NCBI RefSeq assembly: GCF_002878395.1
Contig: NC_061115.1
Span: 93,706,848-93,770,847, forward strand
DNA length: 64,000 nucleotides
Direction: 5' to 3'
From: Capsicum annuum
Lineage: Eukaryota > Streptophyta > Magnoliopsida > Solanales > Solanaceae
Shown: positions 22,278 to 34,744 of the stretch, piece by piece
How the letters are laid out: each line of letters starts with the position of its first letter
Numbering within the stretch: the stretch's first letter is position 1
The notes under the pieces: generated by a model
What the model was told of the DNA's origin: nothing
What the model saw: only the letters and a program-made list of their open reading frames with translations
The model's database searches: none
Translations under genes and position numbers: made by a program

Positions 22278-25001
22278 GAGAACCAATTTACTACCTTGTA
22301 ATTCTTGTATATGTAACTATGACAACAAAAGGTTCTTCCATGTATAAATAATAATGCATCAATAAGAATAAACCACATAGGCAAGCCCAAAACTATATAT
22401 ACAAGACTTCATTGTTGGGGTGAAGACATTACCATGCTTAACTTTATATTGGTTTGCAAAGCCTCTTAAAGATACATGGACTTAGTTAATGTTGGTACAA
22501 ACCCCTGCCTTATTCTTAACTATTGTACATTACCAAAATTTACATAACAGACTCGGAAGTCCTGAATCAACATGGTGTTCACTAATAGCCACTGGATATC
22601 TTGTGCTCCTACTGGGGAGGTGTATTAGCTGAAGCACCTTTACCTGCAGTATAAAATGCAGGTCAGCCATAAGGGACATTAGTACAAAAATATTTACTGA
22701 ATATGTAATGCTGGAAGTAATTATACATAATACAAGAGCTTAAAGGAAATCAGGTATAGGTGTATAGATAGTGCTAATAGACCACTGTTACATATACTTG
22801 TGGGATCATGTACATTACATTTTTTCTTCACTTTACCTTTATTACATTATAATCTGTTTAAACCATATTATACAAATGACCAGCTAATCAGTGGTAAATA
22901 CACAAATTTGTACTAACACCTGCTGGGCTTATGCCTCTGAGCTGCCATGCTAGGGTTTCACCCCTGAGCTTCCACCCATATGTGAAGGGATCGGGATTAA
23001 CCCATGCTTGGTTTATTACCCTGAGTTGCCACCTGTACATAACCAGATTTACAGGTACTTAGTTTGTTTAACCTTTCAAATTGTTAATTTGGTGAGCATA
23101 ACATTATTATACTTTGGAACAATAATCTACTAGTAAGAGACAAGTGAATAAATACTTAATGTACGAACAATGAGGTAGGGAGTAGGTTTACACTAATTAA
23201 ATATTTAGGAGCTAAAAATAATACATGGGTCTTATTTGACTTATAGGAGAACTCCTCAGACTTGCTAGTGAACGTAAAAATGTAGACTTGATAATAAACA
23301 TATAGTGAGGTTTTTAAGAATTTAGGGAGTGTGTAAAAGGTCGTTAGCTACATAGGAGATCATGCATTTCCACTATGTACAATTTTATATAGGAGAACTT
23401 TAGAAGCTTACTTTCTAACACTAGTGTTGGATTTCATGCTAAAGAACTCAAAATAGAGTAGCCTCACATACCTTTTGTACAACTCCAATATTAACCCAAA
23501 TTAATGTCCTACCTTTTGGATTACTTATCTATTGTAAAGTATATGGTGAAACTAATATTAGAAACCAACCAACACATTTGGGATACTTAACTTTACCAAA
23601 ATAGTAGTCGAGAAGTAAGCCCATAATTTATCAAATCAAGGTTGTTATTTTAATCCTTTTCTCCTCCAATTACATTCACATACCATAAAAATTCTTATAA
23701 GATCCCCCAAAACAAATTTGTCTTCATTACACCCTCAAAATAGTATACAAAATAAAGTGGGCAGTAAACATATACAATATTTAGTTCGGTGGCGTACCAC
23801 TATACCCTTCTTCTATATTTTATCCCCAATATTAGCCCATAATTCCCAACATATAAACATAAAATAGTCCACAAAATAGCCCCAAATTTCCTTTACCATA
23901 TCCACCAAATATTGAACTCATTATCCCTTGAGTTCTTAATAAGAATAGATCCATGATTGTTTACCAAAACTCATATATAAGGAGGACAAATGGAGCATTC
24001 ACCTTACATCAATTTTCTGTAACTTATCGTTTTAACTGGAACTCTTCAATAACTTAACTTCCTTCACACTTTAAACTAAATTATAAAAGAGAAGTCTTTT
24101 AATAACAAAGAAAAGTGAGCAGTTGGCTTATTTTATATTCTACCCTATACTTATAATTAAGTATGAATAGCATGTTTTCCTAATCTTCCATGGAAAAATT
24201 AAGATAAACCATAAGTTTTTCACTTACCTTGTCTTCTAAAGATGAGGTTTTCATCAAGAAACCTAGAATTAATATTAGGGTTGTTTTCTTAAGCTTTGAG
24301 AGAAAAGGGAGACAGTTGAAGTTAAAGGTTGGAAATTGTGTTTAAATTAGTAAATAAACCAACTATTTTGGTCTTATATTGATCCCTATTTAACCTCTCT
24401 TTTAACCCATTTTCAGCCACAGATTAGTCTAAGTAGGTGATGAACCTCCTTAAGGGTTCAAGCAGCTCAAAAGGTCAAAGTAGGTGATGCACCTACTTGA
24501 TTTATTAATTTCTAAAGTGGGCCTTTAACTTATTGGGCCATTGGAAGTTTTTTTTTTGTGTTGGACCCATTCTCCATTTTCTTTTTCTTTTACTTAGTTT
24601 GTGCCCTAAATGAGTATATTAATATATGCCAAAATATGATCCATAGCCAAGTCCATTAACTTAGTCCTTATTGCTCGAGTAGGTGACTCACCTACTAGAT
24701 AAATTAAGTCAAGCAAGAACCTTAATATTTTATTTCATTTTCAGTTCTGATCCCTTCAGTTTAACTTAAAACTTATACACTTGGTCACTTGAGCATTAGG
24801 CTCAATATCAGCTTATAATTCAAAGTTAAATAGTTGTATCGATGTTAACTTAGTTTCATCACATTAAAACGTACGGACAGTATATAGAAAACCATTTAAA
24901 CCATCAATACTTTCATAATAAATCTATTCCATTACTTGTATCATAAGTCTATATCAAGTTCCATATAAATATAACAAGTACATGTAAAATACGGGGTGCT
25001 A
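22278..25001 (-). repeat. 5' LTR of element L, main part
   Basis: No coding frame. Read from 25001 leftward it starts tagcaccccgtattttac, close to the tgtaacacccc starts of chromovirus LTRs here. It sits inside the gag of D, whose codons (NKAW) run up to 25002. Its left end abuts B's target duplication, so it is inferred to be continuous with 10949-11009 and its primer site at 10933. Together they give an LTR of about 2.78 kb. Wording such as gccaccc...tgagctgccac at 22930-23040 is LTR-like. The first bases 22278-22282 are the duplicated target. Confidence 0.65.
24432..24698. repeat. Palindromic-word cassette in LTR of L
   Basis: A perfect dyad agtaggtga-c-tcacctact at 24678-24696, another with arms aagtaggtg and cacctactt around three bases at 24478-24498, and a decayed copy at 24432-24450. 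It lies about 300-570 bp inside the LTR start. Confidence 0.75.
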
Positions 25002-25640
25002 TTTGCCAAGCCTTGTTGGTTTTTGTAACACTATCCAATTTCATTGCTACATCAGCATATGTTGGGGATATGAAAAACCTTTAATAATAGTTTTAGTTAT
25101 TGTCTTGGTCATAGAATCCAAGGATCTATAAAATGTTACAATCAGATTGTCATCTGCTAACTTGTGGTTTGGTCACTGTTTTAGCTTTTTATTGAACCAG
25201 AACTATGCTTCATGCAAAGCTTCTAGGGGTGGAAAGAAGCTTTCGAGGAAAGACTCTTTTAGTTCCATCCGGTTGGTGATTGATTCATCAAGATGCACAG
25301 TTAACTACAAGGTTGCTTCACCAAATAATGAGATACGGACAATGTAATGGCTCTTTGGATAACACCTGACAGCTTGCATGACTTGCATATTCCCAAGAAA
25401 TTGATAAAATAAAGGATTGGATCATATCTTGCAACACCTCTAAATAAGTTCTTTATATTTAACAATTGAATAACAGTGCTTGTAATATCAGACTTAACCC
25501 CAGGAGCTAGTACAGGAGAGACTATGGCACCAGTGGCACCAAATCCATCCAAGTTAGCATCATCCTCCTCATTAACATCATATGGAATGAACAGTCTTTG
25601 TTTCTGACACCTAGGCCTTTGGGATTGAAGCATATTGTTT
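25002..25640 (-). pseudogene. gag of element D (Tat type), N-terminal half
   Basis: Reading leftward from about 25633, the capsid-like blocks are DANLDGFGATGAIVSPVLAP, VIQLLNIKNLFRGVARYDP, and after a frameshift SITNRMELKESFLESFF near 25240-25290, then SYPQHM-like and TKTNKAW codons down to 25002. The same blocks occur in H gag at 55130-55660 (GSGVMGAIISPLLVPG, FGGLPGDDPN, SITNWRQLKEAFLKWFF). D is thus a relative of H and, by layout, of B. It ends at the LTR of L. The downstream part is outside the window. Confidence 0.8.
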
Positions 25641-25946
25641 GCAGCTGCAATATTTTCTTAGTTCTCACTGTTAACCCTAGTCGCAACATTTTTTACATTC
25701 TTATTTTTGGCGTGGCCTATAGCCTAAGCTACTAGTCATAGCTATTCTGGCTCAATTTCTTACATATTCATCCTCCTAAGAGTATTTTCAAGCTTAGGGT
25801 TGAAAAAAGTTAAAGGTTTACCTTGACTTGATATTGGGCATAATCTGACATATGCCTTGAGAGAAATAGAAACAACAAATGAAAGTAAAATTAGAAAAAC
25901 TAGGGGTATAAGTCAAATAAACACAATAGACTTAATGCTAAACTAT
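25641..25946 (-). other. Leader of element D
   Basis: The stretch between the gag start and primer site is AT-rich with no clear coding frame, as expected for a 5' leader. Confidence 0.4.
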
Positions 25947-25966
25947 ATTCCTTGGAAAAGGTGGCA
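25947..25966 (-). promoter_or_regulatory. Primer binding site of element D (degenerate tRNA-Asp type)
   Basis: On the minus strand 14 of 20 bases match the tRNA-Asp-type site seen in H at 56087-56106, at the same position just inside the LTR. Confidence 0.5.
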
Positions 25967-25969
25967 AAA

Positions 25970-27326
25970 TTTGATATACCCAAATTAAACATCTACCATT
26001 AATTATAAAGTTCTCCCTTTTTAAATATAGAGCCAATAAGGTTGGGGTTGAATTCTGTGATGAGGTGAGAATTAAGCTCAACGTGGTTATTCCACGAATA
26101 TCTATTTATTTTTGTAAAAGGTGGGATTTAAGGTAGAATGATATTTCACTGTTTACTGTAAGCAAGTAATAATCACATTTTTATAAAGAAGACGGTAGTA
26201 AGAGATAACTAAGCTCGTGTTTCACACTATTTCATAACATAAATGGGTCATTGTCGATTGTAGTTCCTTCTAATGTTACATTTGCAAAGCTATCACTGAA
26301 ATTACTTTATCAACTGTTTTTCAACCTACCCAGATAATTACCACTTAAATCCTTTCATACAAAGAATGATTACAACAAGCATTATGATAATTACCTGAAG
26401 TTGTTTAACCTAGCTACAACCTTAATCATTGGATGAGGGTTAGAAGCCTTAAATCCTTGTTATTGTCCCTTTTCCAAGTCTTAATGTCTTTTATCAAACA
26501 ATTTTAAACCTAGCAAAAGTTTTAATATTTGCAACCATTAGAATACAATCAATATGAGGAGACTAGTAATACTCGCAATAATATCAATTGAAAATACACA
26601 ATTCATTACTCGAATTATCTTATTCACCATTGTTCCCACAATCCTAGATGTGGGGTTTAGCTAATTGTGACTTTACAAACAACACTAGCAAAAAAATTCC
26701 TAATCAACATAAGTACTTATAGAACAAAATCAAGAGAAACCAAAGTTATACTACTAAGATGTCAAGAAATCACCAAAACAAAATGAATACAAAATACTAT
26801 TTATTATTTTTCTTCTCAAAATATGAAGCATCTGAAATAAGACCTAATAAAAAGTATGTTTAGCTGGTACAACTTCAAATATTAACTGGACTAGGAACAG
26901 TTGGTTGCATTGTGTCCCACAGTTGAAACCATAGTTTGTCGCCGAAGAGGTGGTTTATAGGTAAATGTCATCTTGTTTTTGTGATTGTCACTTAATTGCT
27001 TCTACCCCACATCTAGGTCGATGGTCTCTTGATACTCTAGCAGACCTTTGATAACAGATCAACTTAGTGCACCTTAGTATTGTTCACTGGTTTAGCTCTA
27101 TAAATAGAATGAGGACTTACCATATATTCAATGGTTCGTCCCACTATTTATGGGATGTACCACAGCTCATCATAACACTCATTTTTATAAATTCCAACAC
27201 TTTTGCATCTTTCATTTTTTTCCCTACACATAAAAACAAATATGATCAAATCCAACAAAAGTTACTTACAAACTTGCAGTAACTCATCGTCAAAAGTATC
27301 AGATATGTCCTTAAATGTTGCAATCA
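25970..27326 (-). repeat. 5' LTR of element D
   Basis: About 1.36 kb, aligning end to end with the 1.38-kb LTR of H. Shared landmarks are ataaggttggggttgaattc at 26036-26055 against the aggttggggtcaaatccc of H, gtttagctaattgtgac near 26656, and aaagttacttacaaacttgc near 27256. The minus-strand start is tgattgcaac at 27326. It shows no clear palindromic-word cassette, unlike most LTRs here. The host sequence resumes at 27327 inside gene N. Confidence 0.7.
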
Positions 27327-27830
27327 AATTATTACAAGGGTTAACAATTCCACAAATATTCCAAGGATGCATAAACTTATGATGTAGCCAAGCATCAACT
27401 ATCCTTATAAAGAATAAAACCTCATATACACAAAGAACTTGACTATTCAAAGTGTCATAAAATAGGAATATCATAAAGGAACTAATGGAATCAAGATAAT
27501 GCCAAGTAGGTACTCACATATTGGTTTTAGTAGACAAGAATCACAAATGATCCTCTATTTCAAGACAAAACCATTTTTGAGAGCGACCCATGACCAACTC
27601 CCATACATGTAAAGTGTCACCAGGGTGAAAAGAAAAGATTATCCACCTTTCTTTATCAAGATAAGATCCATGTACCCCATTAAAACCCATATTCACATAA
27701 GAGACAAACTCAATACAAGTAAGAGTATCATTTTATTCAAATATATTATAAGGAAAGATGTCTCACCAAATTACATAATCCATGCTATACTCACTTATAG
27801 TATCATTACAAGATTCAAAAATATTATTAA
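27327..27830 (-). pseudogene. Gene N, second part (unknown protein)
   Basis: On the minus strand a single frame runs from 27825 to 27327 with only four stops (two of them TGA where Trp fits). Readable pieces are NIFESCNDTISEYSMDYVIW, SFHPGDTLHVWELVMGRSQK, WFCLEIEDHL, and FLFYDTLNSQVLCVYEVLFF followed by RIVDAWLHHKFMHPW and ICGIVNPCNNLI. If LTR M and one copy of its 5-bp duplication are left out, this frame continues the frame ending at 46880. It is cut on the left by the LTR of D. I do not recognise the family. Trp, His and Cys richness suggests a folded domain. It may be a host gene or an ORF of an older element. Confidence 0.55.
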
Positions 27831-28497
27831 TGTAACACCCCAAAAGATTTCCATGCTTGAAACCCGACTGAAGCTAGAAATTAGCTAAAAATTTTAGTTT
27901 CTAGAATAGTACTACTCGATCTGCAAGTTTTACATTAAAACCACAAGTCATGGAATGACTCTTGGTAAGTTATCTAGAGTTTCCTAAGGTCTTAGTCACC
28001 ATGACTACAACTATGAGTTGTGGGACAAATCTATGAGTCATAGGTTGACTCGTAACTATAACCAATGAAAAACTCCTAAATATTGAAAATGTATCTCAAA
28101 GATCACAATTCTAAACCACGACTTATGGATTAATCTCATGACTCTTCGAATAAGTCATCCCCCCAAAGAAAAAGTTGCATCTAGAAACCACGAGTCTAAG
28201 AATGACTCGTTCCACCAGTGTACGGGTTGTACCTTTGACCCATACTCCCTAAATAAAACACAAAACAAAAGGTCTAAGGAATCAGGAGTCCATGTACCAA
28301 TCATAGGTTCATGGTGCGACTCATACTATGATTCATGAGGTTTGTTTCCCAAAAAATTTGAAATGGCTTTGCAGGGGTATTTTCATCCTTTACCACTTTT
28401 TTAACCCCTAAACACATCATTTTAAGTCTTATTATAGGGGTATTAAAAGGTCCTTAAATGGTTATTTTCCTTATTTAATCAATTAACACTCAGAGAA
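27831..28497 (+). repeat. Element M: solo LTR, 5' part
   Basis: Starts tgtaacaccccaaaagattt and runs until chromovirus E begins. Its partner is 45962-46879, which ends tcatgaca. The bases before (attaa, 27826-27830) and after (atcaa, 46880-46884) the pair form a target duplication with one change. The exact right edge is uncertain by about 20 bases, because a related short stretch occurs on both sides of E. Confidence 0.65.
27960..28345. repeat. Palindromic-word cassette in LTR M
   Basis: Degenerate copies of a dyad word of the form ccacgagtcat/atgactcgtgg, for example near 28013, 28043, 28117, 28130, 28190, 28203 and 28312-28340. It lies 130-510 bp inside the LTR. Confidence 0.65.
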
Positions 28498-29109
28498 AAT
28501 ATAATAAAGTAATTCAAGTATATAACTAAAGATACCATACAAAAACCCCAAAATCTGGTGTAGCGATGTCAGAACTACTAAATATATATCAAATGTCAAA
28601 GATACAATAATACACCAAAAGGATCATAAGCTATCTCAGAATACAAAACAAGACATAAAATAGATAGTGAGAGGTAGTAGATCAACTCCAAAAACATAGA
28701 TCAACCACTACCTCAAATATACTACCTGGATCTACAATGAAAGGGCACTGTAGGAATGAGTATGGTGCACTTGTACTTAGTACATATCGTAGGCGAACAG
28801 AGAAAAGTAGAAAATAAAACATATAAATTACACACTATAGGCACTCACTAGCAATCAGAAGATATCCCAAATGGTATCCCACACCGTCCCCACTAACTGT
28901 TTTACATTATTACACATACCACACAAAAATATGGAAAGAAGCATAGGTATACAAATATCACACATACAAGTATGAAAAAGAAGTACACATAAGCAAATAG
29001 CATATCAAAGATAATACAACACCAAATGAGCACAATATATATGAAATGTAATGAAGATGATGATGTTATGTGATGCATGAAGTTGTCGCATAACCTCCAT
29101 ATACACTAC
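28498..29109 (-). repeat. 3' LTR of element E, left segment
   Basis: Aligns with 43530-44150 of the right LTR, for example around aactactaaatatat and aatacaaaacaagac. The outermost 170 bases present in the right LTR (43361-43530) are missing. It is interrupted at 29110 by element F and resumes at 38101. Confidence 0.75.
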
Positions 29110-31349
29110 TGTAATACCTCGAGAATCCTAACCAATAGTACAACCAGGCTTCAAGATCATGAGAAATTTTTTTTAGTGGTTTAGTGGTTTTATGATCAAT
29201 TTTTATATGTATTAAGGCATCAAATATGTCCTAGCTATTAGACGAATCATAACATCCTTTACCAATTGAATTCTTGAGAAGGATATTGTCAAAGTCAACT
29301 TCAAACAAGAATACCTTTTGTTATAATATGATTTTTTTACACTCATGAACCATAAAAAGATAGATAATTGAATTATATTTCTAAATATACCAATTTTTCC
29401 AAAATCCGGTATCAAAGTAACAAGTTATGGCGATTTTACTGAGAGCTGTATGAGCTGCCCAGGAGCGACGGGCAAGCTGACAGACTGTCAAGTCAGCGAT
29501 GGACCATCGCTTTGGATGTTTTAATTGAGGTATTAATCCTGTTTCTGGACCAAAAGTGATGGATGGAGTGATGGTTAGTCACCAGAGTGATAGTCCGTCA
29601 CCCAGACCGTCAACTTTGTCCGAAACAGCGCTAAAATGACGTTTTAAAGGGCTTTTTGGGTCTTTTTTCAGCCTTTTCCCCCAAATTACATCAAATCAAA
29701 GCACATAACTCCTAATTCATCCATAAAATCAAAATTAGGATTTCTTTTAAGATCAAAACCCAAGAACAAGATTCAAACCCTTCTTCAAAAAACCTCAAGA
29801 ATCAAAACAACACCATTCAAGAACCTTCAAAAAAAGTTAACCTCCTTTAAGATTCAAGCTTTTGAGGTATGTAAAGTGTTGATTCATGGTTTTATTTCAC
29901 CCATGAAGCTCAAGAATCCCATTTTTAAACTCATGAATTGTGATTTCCTTGTGGTGGGTTGATTTTAATTATGTTGATGTGGTTGTATAAATCCCAAGTT
30001 GTAGTCTTTATGTACTTTTCATGAAATTATGCTAGTATGTGGGTTGGAAACTCTTAAATGGAGTTATTAAAGTAACCATGATGTGTGAACTAGTGGATAT
30101 TCCTAAGACTAAGGTTATGCATGCAATGTGTTTGATAAAATTCCTAAGAGAACAAGATCCATGCTTTAGGACTCAATTATGACCAAATTGATAAACCTAT
30201 GCTTTACCCTTATGTTCACAATGACCTCCATGTTATTGTTATGCATTGAAATTATTTGATGGATTTTTCATGAGATTAGCCTATGAAATTATGACATGTT
30301 TATATGCATTCCTATTCATGTACCAAACCATGATAATCAAGTGCCTTATGAAATTCCCCAATGATTGTATCATGGATTATTGATTATAGCCGTGAGTCCA
30401 GGAAGTATCATGTCTTGTCAGTTTCATGCTATCAAGTCATGGGGCTACTTGTACCTGCTAATTTAGTTGAGTGCCTAGAGCCAGTGTCAGTTTGTAAGAT
30501 ACTCTCAGACAAGCTATGCTCAGTAGAATTCAGTCAAACTCATGAATCAGGAAAACTCAAAAATCTGAGTAATCTCATAAATCTCAGTAATTTAGTAATC
30601 TTAGTAGTATTTTATTAGTCAGCAAAACTCATTAAACTTAGTCCAATTCAGATCAGTTAATCATGTACAGTGTCTATTCAGATGGGAGTAAGATTCAGTA
30701 CCGAGTGAGCCCAAGGATGGGAACTAACCTGTTATTAGAGGGTCTGATTCTTAGAAATAATCCTTGTGCTCCAGAATTATGTAGCCAGCATAGGTTGAGA
30801 CATCAAACCTGCTAGTTGATTATTTGGTGTATGTCAGTTATATGACTTCTTCCGACAGTTACAGCCTCAGTCTCAGTCTCAGTTATAAAACTCAGATAGT
30901 TCTACAGAATTTAGGACTATCAGATACAATCACCCAGTTCAGTATGGAACTCAGCTAGTTCTATCTAAAATAGGACTGTCTGACACAGTCATTTAGATAA
31001 TAGTATATCAGTTAGACGAAACTTATGTTATCAGTATTCAGATTTAGTGATGTCATGATCTAAGTTATAGTTTATGTATTCTTGCATGTATTCTCACGTT
31101 CATGTTATTCAGTCATTTAGTATTGTTCATGCATATAAACCCCTTGCATTCAGCTTACCTCACTTGCATACCAATATATTCAATTATACTGATGCATTTG
31201 ATATGGTGTTTTATACCATAGGTTCAGAAGCATAAGATCCAGAGCATCTTTAATATATCAGATATTCAGCAGCCAGACTCGAAGGCTTGTGGTCTTTCAG
31301 GGTCATGAACACCGTGTGGCATTTCGGGTACCAGATTCGAGGTATTACG
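29110..31349 (+). repeat. 5' LTR of element F
   Basis: Runs from tgtaatacctcgagaatcc to ggtattacg, 2240 bp. It is about 370 bp shorter than the 3' LTR because of two internal deletions, near 30814 (matching about 37150-37310) and near 31283 (matching about 37760-38035). Confidence 0.8.
29445..29625. repeat. Palindromic-word cassette in 5' LTR of F
   Basis: A perfect dyad agcgatgg-a-ccatcgct at 29495-29511 and related gtgatagtccgtcac at about 29588-29602. The 3' LTR has the same cassette at about 35825-35950, including gtgacggttcgtcac at 35921-35935. Confidence 0.75.
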
Positions 31350-31353
31350 AACT

Positions 31354-31366
31354 TGGTATCAGAGTC
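31354..31366 (+). promoter_or_regulatory. Primer binding site of element F (initiator tRNA-Met type)
   Basis: tggtatcagagtc, five bases after the LTR end, matches the complement of initiator tRNA-Met except at the twelfth base. Confidence 0.85.
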
Positions 31367-31572
31367 TAACATTCAACTGTGTCCTAAGAGGTTTGAAAAG
31401 CCACATCAAGTAGAGTCTTATACATGGGTGTGTTGTGCACCACACTTATGGATAGGAGGATGTGAGATATTTTAGGAATAATTTCCCCTCTTTCAGTATT
31501 CATGTCATACAAGTGTATATGAGCTCAAGTTAAACTCTTAGTCTAATCTATTTCTCCCTCTCGTTATAAAAT

Positions 31573-32100
31573 ATGCCTCCCAAAAAGACTAACAAAAAGA
31601 GAACCGGGAATCAAATGGCATCTCTACCCGTTCAAGAAGATTCCCTAGGCGATCATGTCTTTTATGAAAAATTTAGAACTGACTCCCTTTATCTTACTCA
31701 TTAGTGGCTTGGAGCAATCAGAGAGCTGTTGTCCTACCTAGGTATATAATTTATGCCCAGCAGATTAAGGTGGGAAAGAGTAGAAAGAAAGAGAGAAAAT
31801 AAGAGAGCGAGAATAAGTAATTTCAACTTTGCTCAGCCTAAGTCAGAGCGTGAAAGTCATTCTCAGTTCCACCCAAAGTCATCCATTCCAGTTCCTTCCT
31901 CATCCAGTGCTCCAGTGTCTAAATTTAGAGATAAGGTGCCAGGCCTTAGATCTTAGGATAGTGTTAGCAGTTCCCGAACCAATCCCCATTGTCATACTTG
32001 TGTTAAGAACTAAGGTTGGTCTACGAAGTCAGCATAATCATCCTTCAGTTCAGTCTAGTCACCCGAATCAGCAGGGTGCCACTTCCAACACAACCAATGG
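31573..32100 (+). pseudogene. gag of element F (truncated)
   Basis: An ATG at 31573 opens MPPKKTNKKRTGNQMASLPV, a basic gag start. A stop follows at about 31702, and most of the capsid domain is missing. The reading resumes at 31753 with RLRWERVERKRENKRARISN and SFNFAQPK-like codons, then a Ser/Pro-rich spacer (SSIPVPSSSSAPVSKFRD) and NQQGATSNTTNGQ near 32069-32105. No CCHC zinc knuckle is seen, so it has probably been lost with a deletion near 31950-32040. Confidence 0.75.
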
Positions 32101-32640
32101 ACAGTGCCCAAATAGAATCTATGCTCTTCAGTCCTAACAAGATCAGGAAAATTCTCCTTATGTGGTCATTGGTACATTAAATATCTTTCATTAGCATATT
32201 TATGCTTTGCTAGATCCAGAAGCTTCTTTATCTTTTGCTACTCCTTATATTGCAGTTGATTTTGGAGTCAGTCTTAAAATTCTAGTAGAGCCCTTCTAAA
32301 TCTCTACCCCAGTGGGTAAATCCATCATAGCCCGATAGATATACATGAACTATTCAGTGATGGTATCTCAGAAGGTCACTTCAGCAGACTTAGTGGACTT
32401 AGAGATGACTAATTTTTATGTCATTCTTGGTATAGAGTGGCTTCATTCCTGCCATGCCACAGTCGACTACAAAAATAGAGTTTTCCAGTTTTAGTTTTGA
32501 ATGGACCTATTCTTGGGTGGAAGGGTAGTATTTTAGAATTCAGAGGCCAGCTTGTTTCCTACCTACAGCCTGGGAAAATGATATCTAAGGGATGTGTCTA
32601 TCATCTTGTTCGAGTTAAGGAATCTAGTTTCGAAACTCCC
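32100..32640 (+). pseudogene. Aspartic protease of element F
   Basis: From about 32105: NRIYALQS, a stop, then DQENSPYVVIGTLNIF, the active-site region YALLDPEASLSFATPYIAVDFG (near 32205-32270) and VTSADLVDLEMTNFYVILGI (near 32376-32436) with EWLHSCHATVDYKNR. The Asp of the LLDP block is kept. The usual Gly after it is Glu. Several stops are present. It would mature the polyprotein. Confidence 0.8.
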
Positions 32641-33030
32641 AATCTTGAGTCAGTTTCAGTGGAGAGTGAATATTAAGATGTCTTTCTTGAAGATCTTCCC
32701 GAAGTTCCTCCTGAGAGGAAATAAACTTTGGCATTGACCTTCTTCCAGATACTTAGACCATATCTAATACGCCATACAGAATGGCATCAGCAGAACTCAG
32801 CGAATGTGATATTCCAAAAATAGCTTTCAAAACTTGGTATGGTCATTTCAAGTCCTTTGGTCTTACCAATGCCCCAATAGTTTTTATGGACTCGATGAAC
32901 CGTATGTTCAACCAGTACTTGGACATATTCGTCATAGTCTTCATAGATAACATTCTTGTCTACTCCCGCAGTGAGCGTGATCATGCAAAGCATCTCAGGA
33001 AAGTGTTATAGACCCTCAAAACCCATTAGT
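32640..33030 (+). pseudogene. Reverse transcriptase remnant of element F
   Basis: The protease-RT linker (DVFLEDLPEVPPERK near 32675-32722) is followed by [20 protein letters not shown] (32781 on), where the codons normally starting the RT fingers (AEL) join directly to the ones before palm motif B (CDIPK). About 80-110 codons are missing without loss of frame. The palm continues through [16 protein letters not shown] to [13 protein letters not shown], where the second Asp of the catalytic pair is Asn (codon 32949-32951). The reading stops at about 33009. Confidence 0.85.
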
Positions 33031-34744
33031 TATCATGATATCTATTCATGTCCTACATGTCATCTCTATGACAATCACTCATATTCGTGCACATTAGTGA
33101 GAATCATGTACGCTTACAGTTCCTAGTATAAGGAGTTCCATTTCACTTCGTGTTATAAAACATGTCCCATGAGTACAGAGACCTCAGACTCAAGTTATGC
33201 AGCTCATGAATCATGCACTCATGTCATGCTTTACAATATGCTCAGCCCACATGACTCATGCTCCATTTTGAATGATCAGCTAAACTCAGATTATGTCATG
33301 TATACCTTCCATTTAGATCCCTCAGTAAAATTTATGGTGTTGACACTATATCCCTCAGGAATCAGTTATAGTGTCAGTTCAGTAATCAATATTCATTGAA
33401 AGACTCAGATAGTCCTACAGAACCATGGATTTTAGCTATCAGTTACTTAGCCATCAGAATTCAGTATCAGTCTAAACCTCAGTTTTCGGTATTCAGCTAT
33501 AAGAACCCAGTATTTAGTTCCAGTATGAGTACAGTTGCAGTCTTAGTTACAGTGTCAGCTCCAGTTCAGTAATCAGATCAGAAACTTAGTCCAGATCCAG
33601 GTTTGCTTGACCATAGCATATGGTTATTAGCTATTCAGTTATTAGTATATTAGTACCTCAATTTATAGAATGTTTTTGAATTATGTTATATGCTTGGTCT
33701 TGCATTCTTAATATAATAGAGTTTTCACTCATTCATGCTCAGTTATCTCATGTTATCCAATCAATCATTACCTTCTATGCATAATGCTCTATAGTTTTAG
33801 TCCAGTTATTTAGACTAAGTACAGTTCAGTCTTACATTCCCAGTATTCAACTATCAGCCATGCAGTTAATCAGATAATTTAGTATGTTTATACATTTGTG
33901 CTCAGAACCCATAGGAATATTTGTAGTAGTCTCAAGTGATGTGTTATACTAACGCAGAGAGTATAGTGGAAGGAGTATTCGAGGGATATGTCTAAGCTTG
34001 AAAATTTTAAATGAAGTGCATAAGGCTTAGTCACTCTATTTTAGATGATGTTTCATAGCCATTGCCTCCTAATACAAGATTCCCAGCCGTATGGTGATCC
34101 CCTATTCAGATGTCCTGCTCAGACCAGGCCAAGATTTTCTTTGTCCCTACAGTCACTAGAACACTATAGAAAGAGTGTCATAGAAATACTCCATTCGAGT
34201 ATAAGTTTTTAGTATGAGTTAATCCGTAGAACCATCAATTCAGTTTAGCAGTCAGACGAACAAGTTCATATGGTGGGGCTTCCCATTTTTCCATCTAGTC
34301 CCTCTATCCAAAGTCTCATAAATGTAACTATTCAAAGATGGATCAACCAGGAAGTTGTGTGTCCATCTCAGTTCATGTACTACGCCTTAGTTTTAGAATC
34401 CATATATTCAATCATGATTTAGTTCGTAGTTGCCTTGTGCATCACCTCAGTTTTCTCATAGCTCAAAAAAGAAAAAAAATCAGCCCAACATTCTTCAAGG
34501 GACATAGTGTCCCAAGGGGGAGATAAACTATAATCCGCCAAACTTTCATACATAAACATGTCACTCTCTCTTCACGTAATGAACCCATTTTGGAGTAGTA
34601 GGTACCCATAAGTTTACTCTGTATCTCCAATATCATTGTAAGCCATGTACTTAATGGCTTAGTTTAGTTCACGATAGTCAGTCCATGTCACACGTTACAG
34701 ACTTAGTCATGTTCTCATGTTTCTCTTCATGCATGTTCAGTAAA
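33031..34744 (+). other. Non-coding block replacing RNase H and integrase core in F
   Basis: No pol domain is recognisable here although RNase H and the integrase core should be. The block is rich in cagttcagt-type wording like the LTR and 3' untranslated region. At 34503-34523 it contains gtcccaagggggagata, almost the same as the true polypurine tract at 35472-35487. It may be a misplaced copy of a 3' untranslated region from a related element. Confidence 0.55.

Noticed and set aside
31287..31475. Plus-strand 62-residue frame over the F LTR end and primer site
   Set aside because: It crosses the LTR end and primer binding site, which are not coding in this family.
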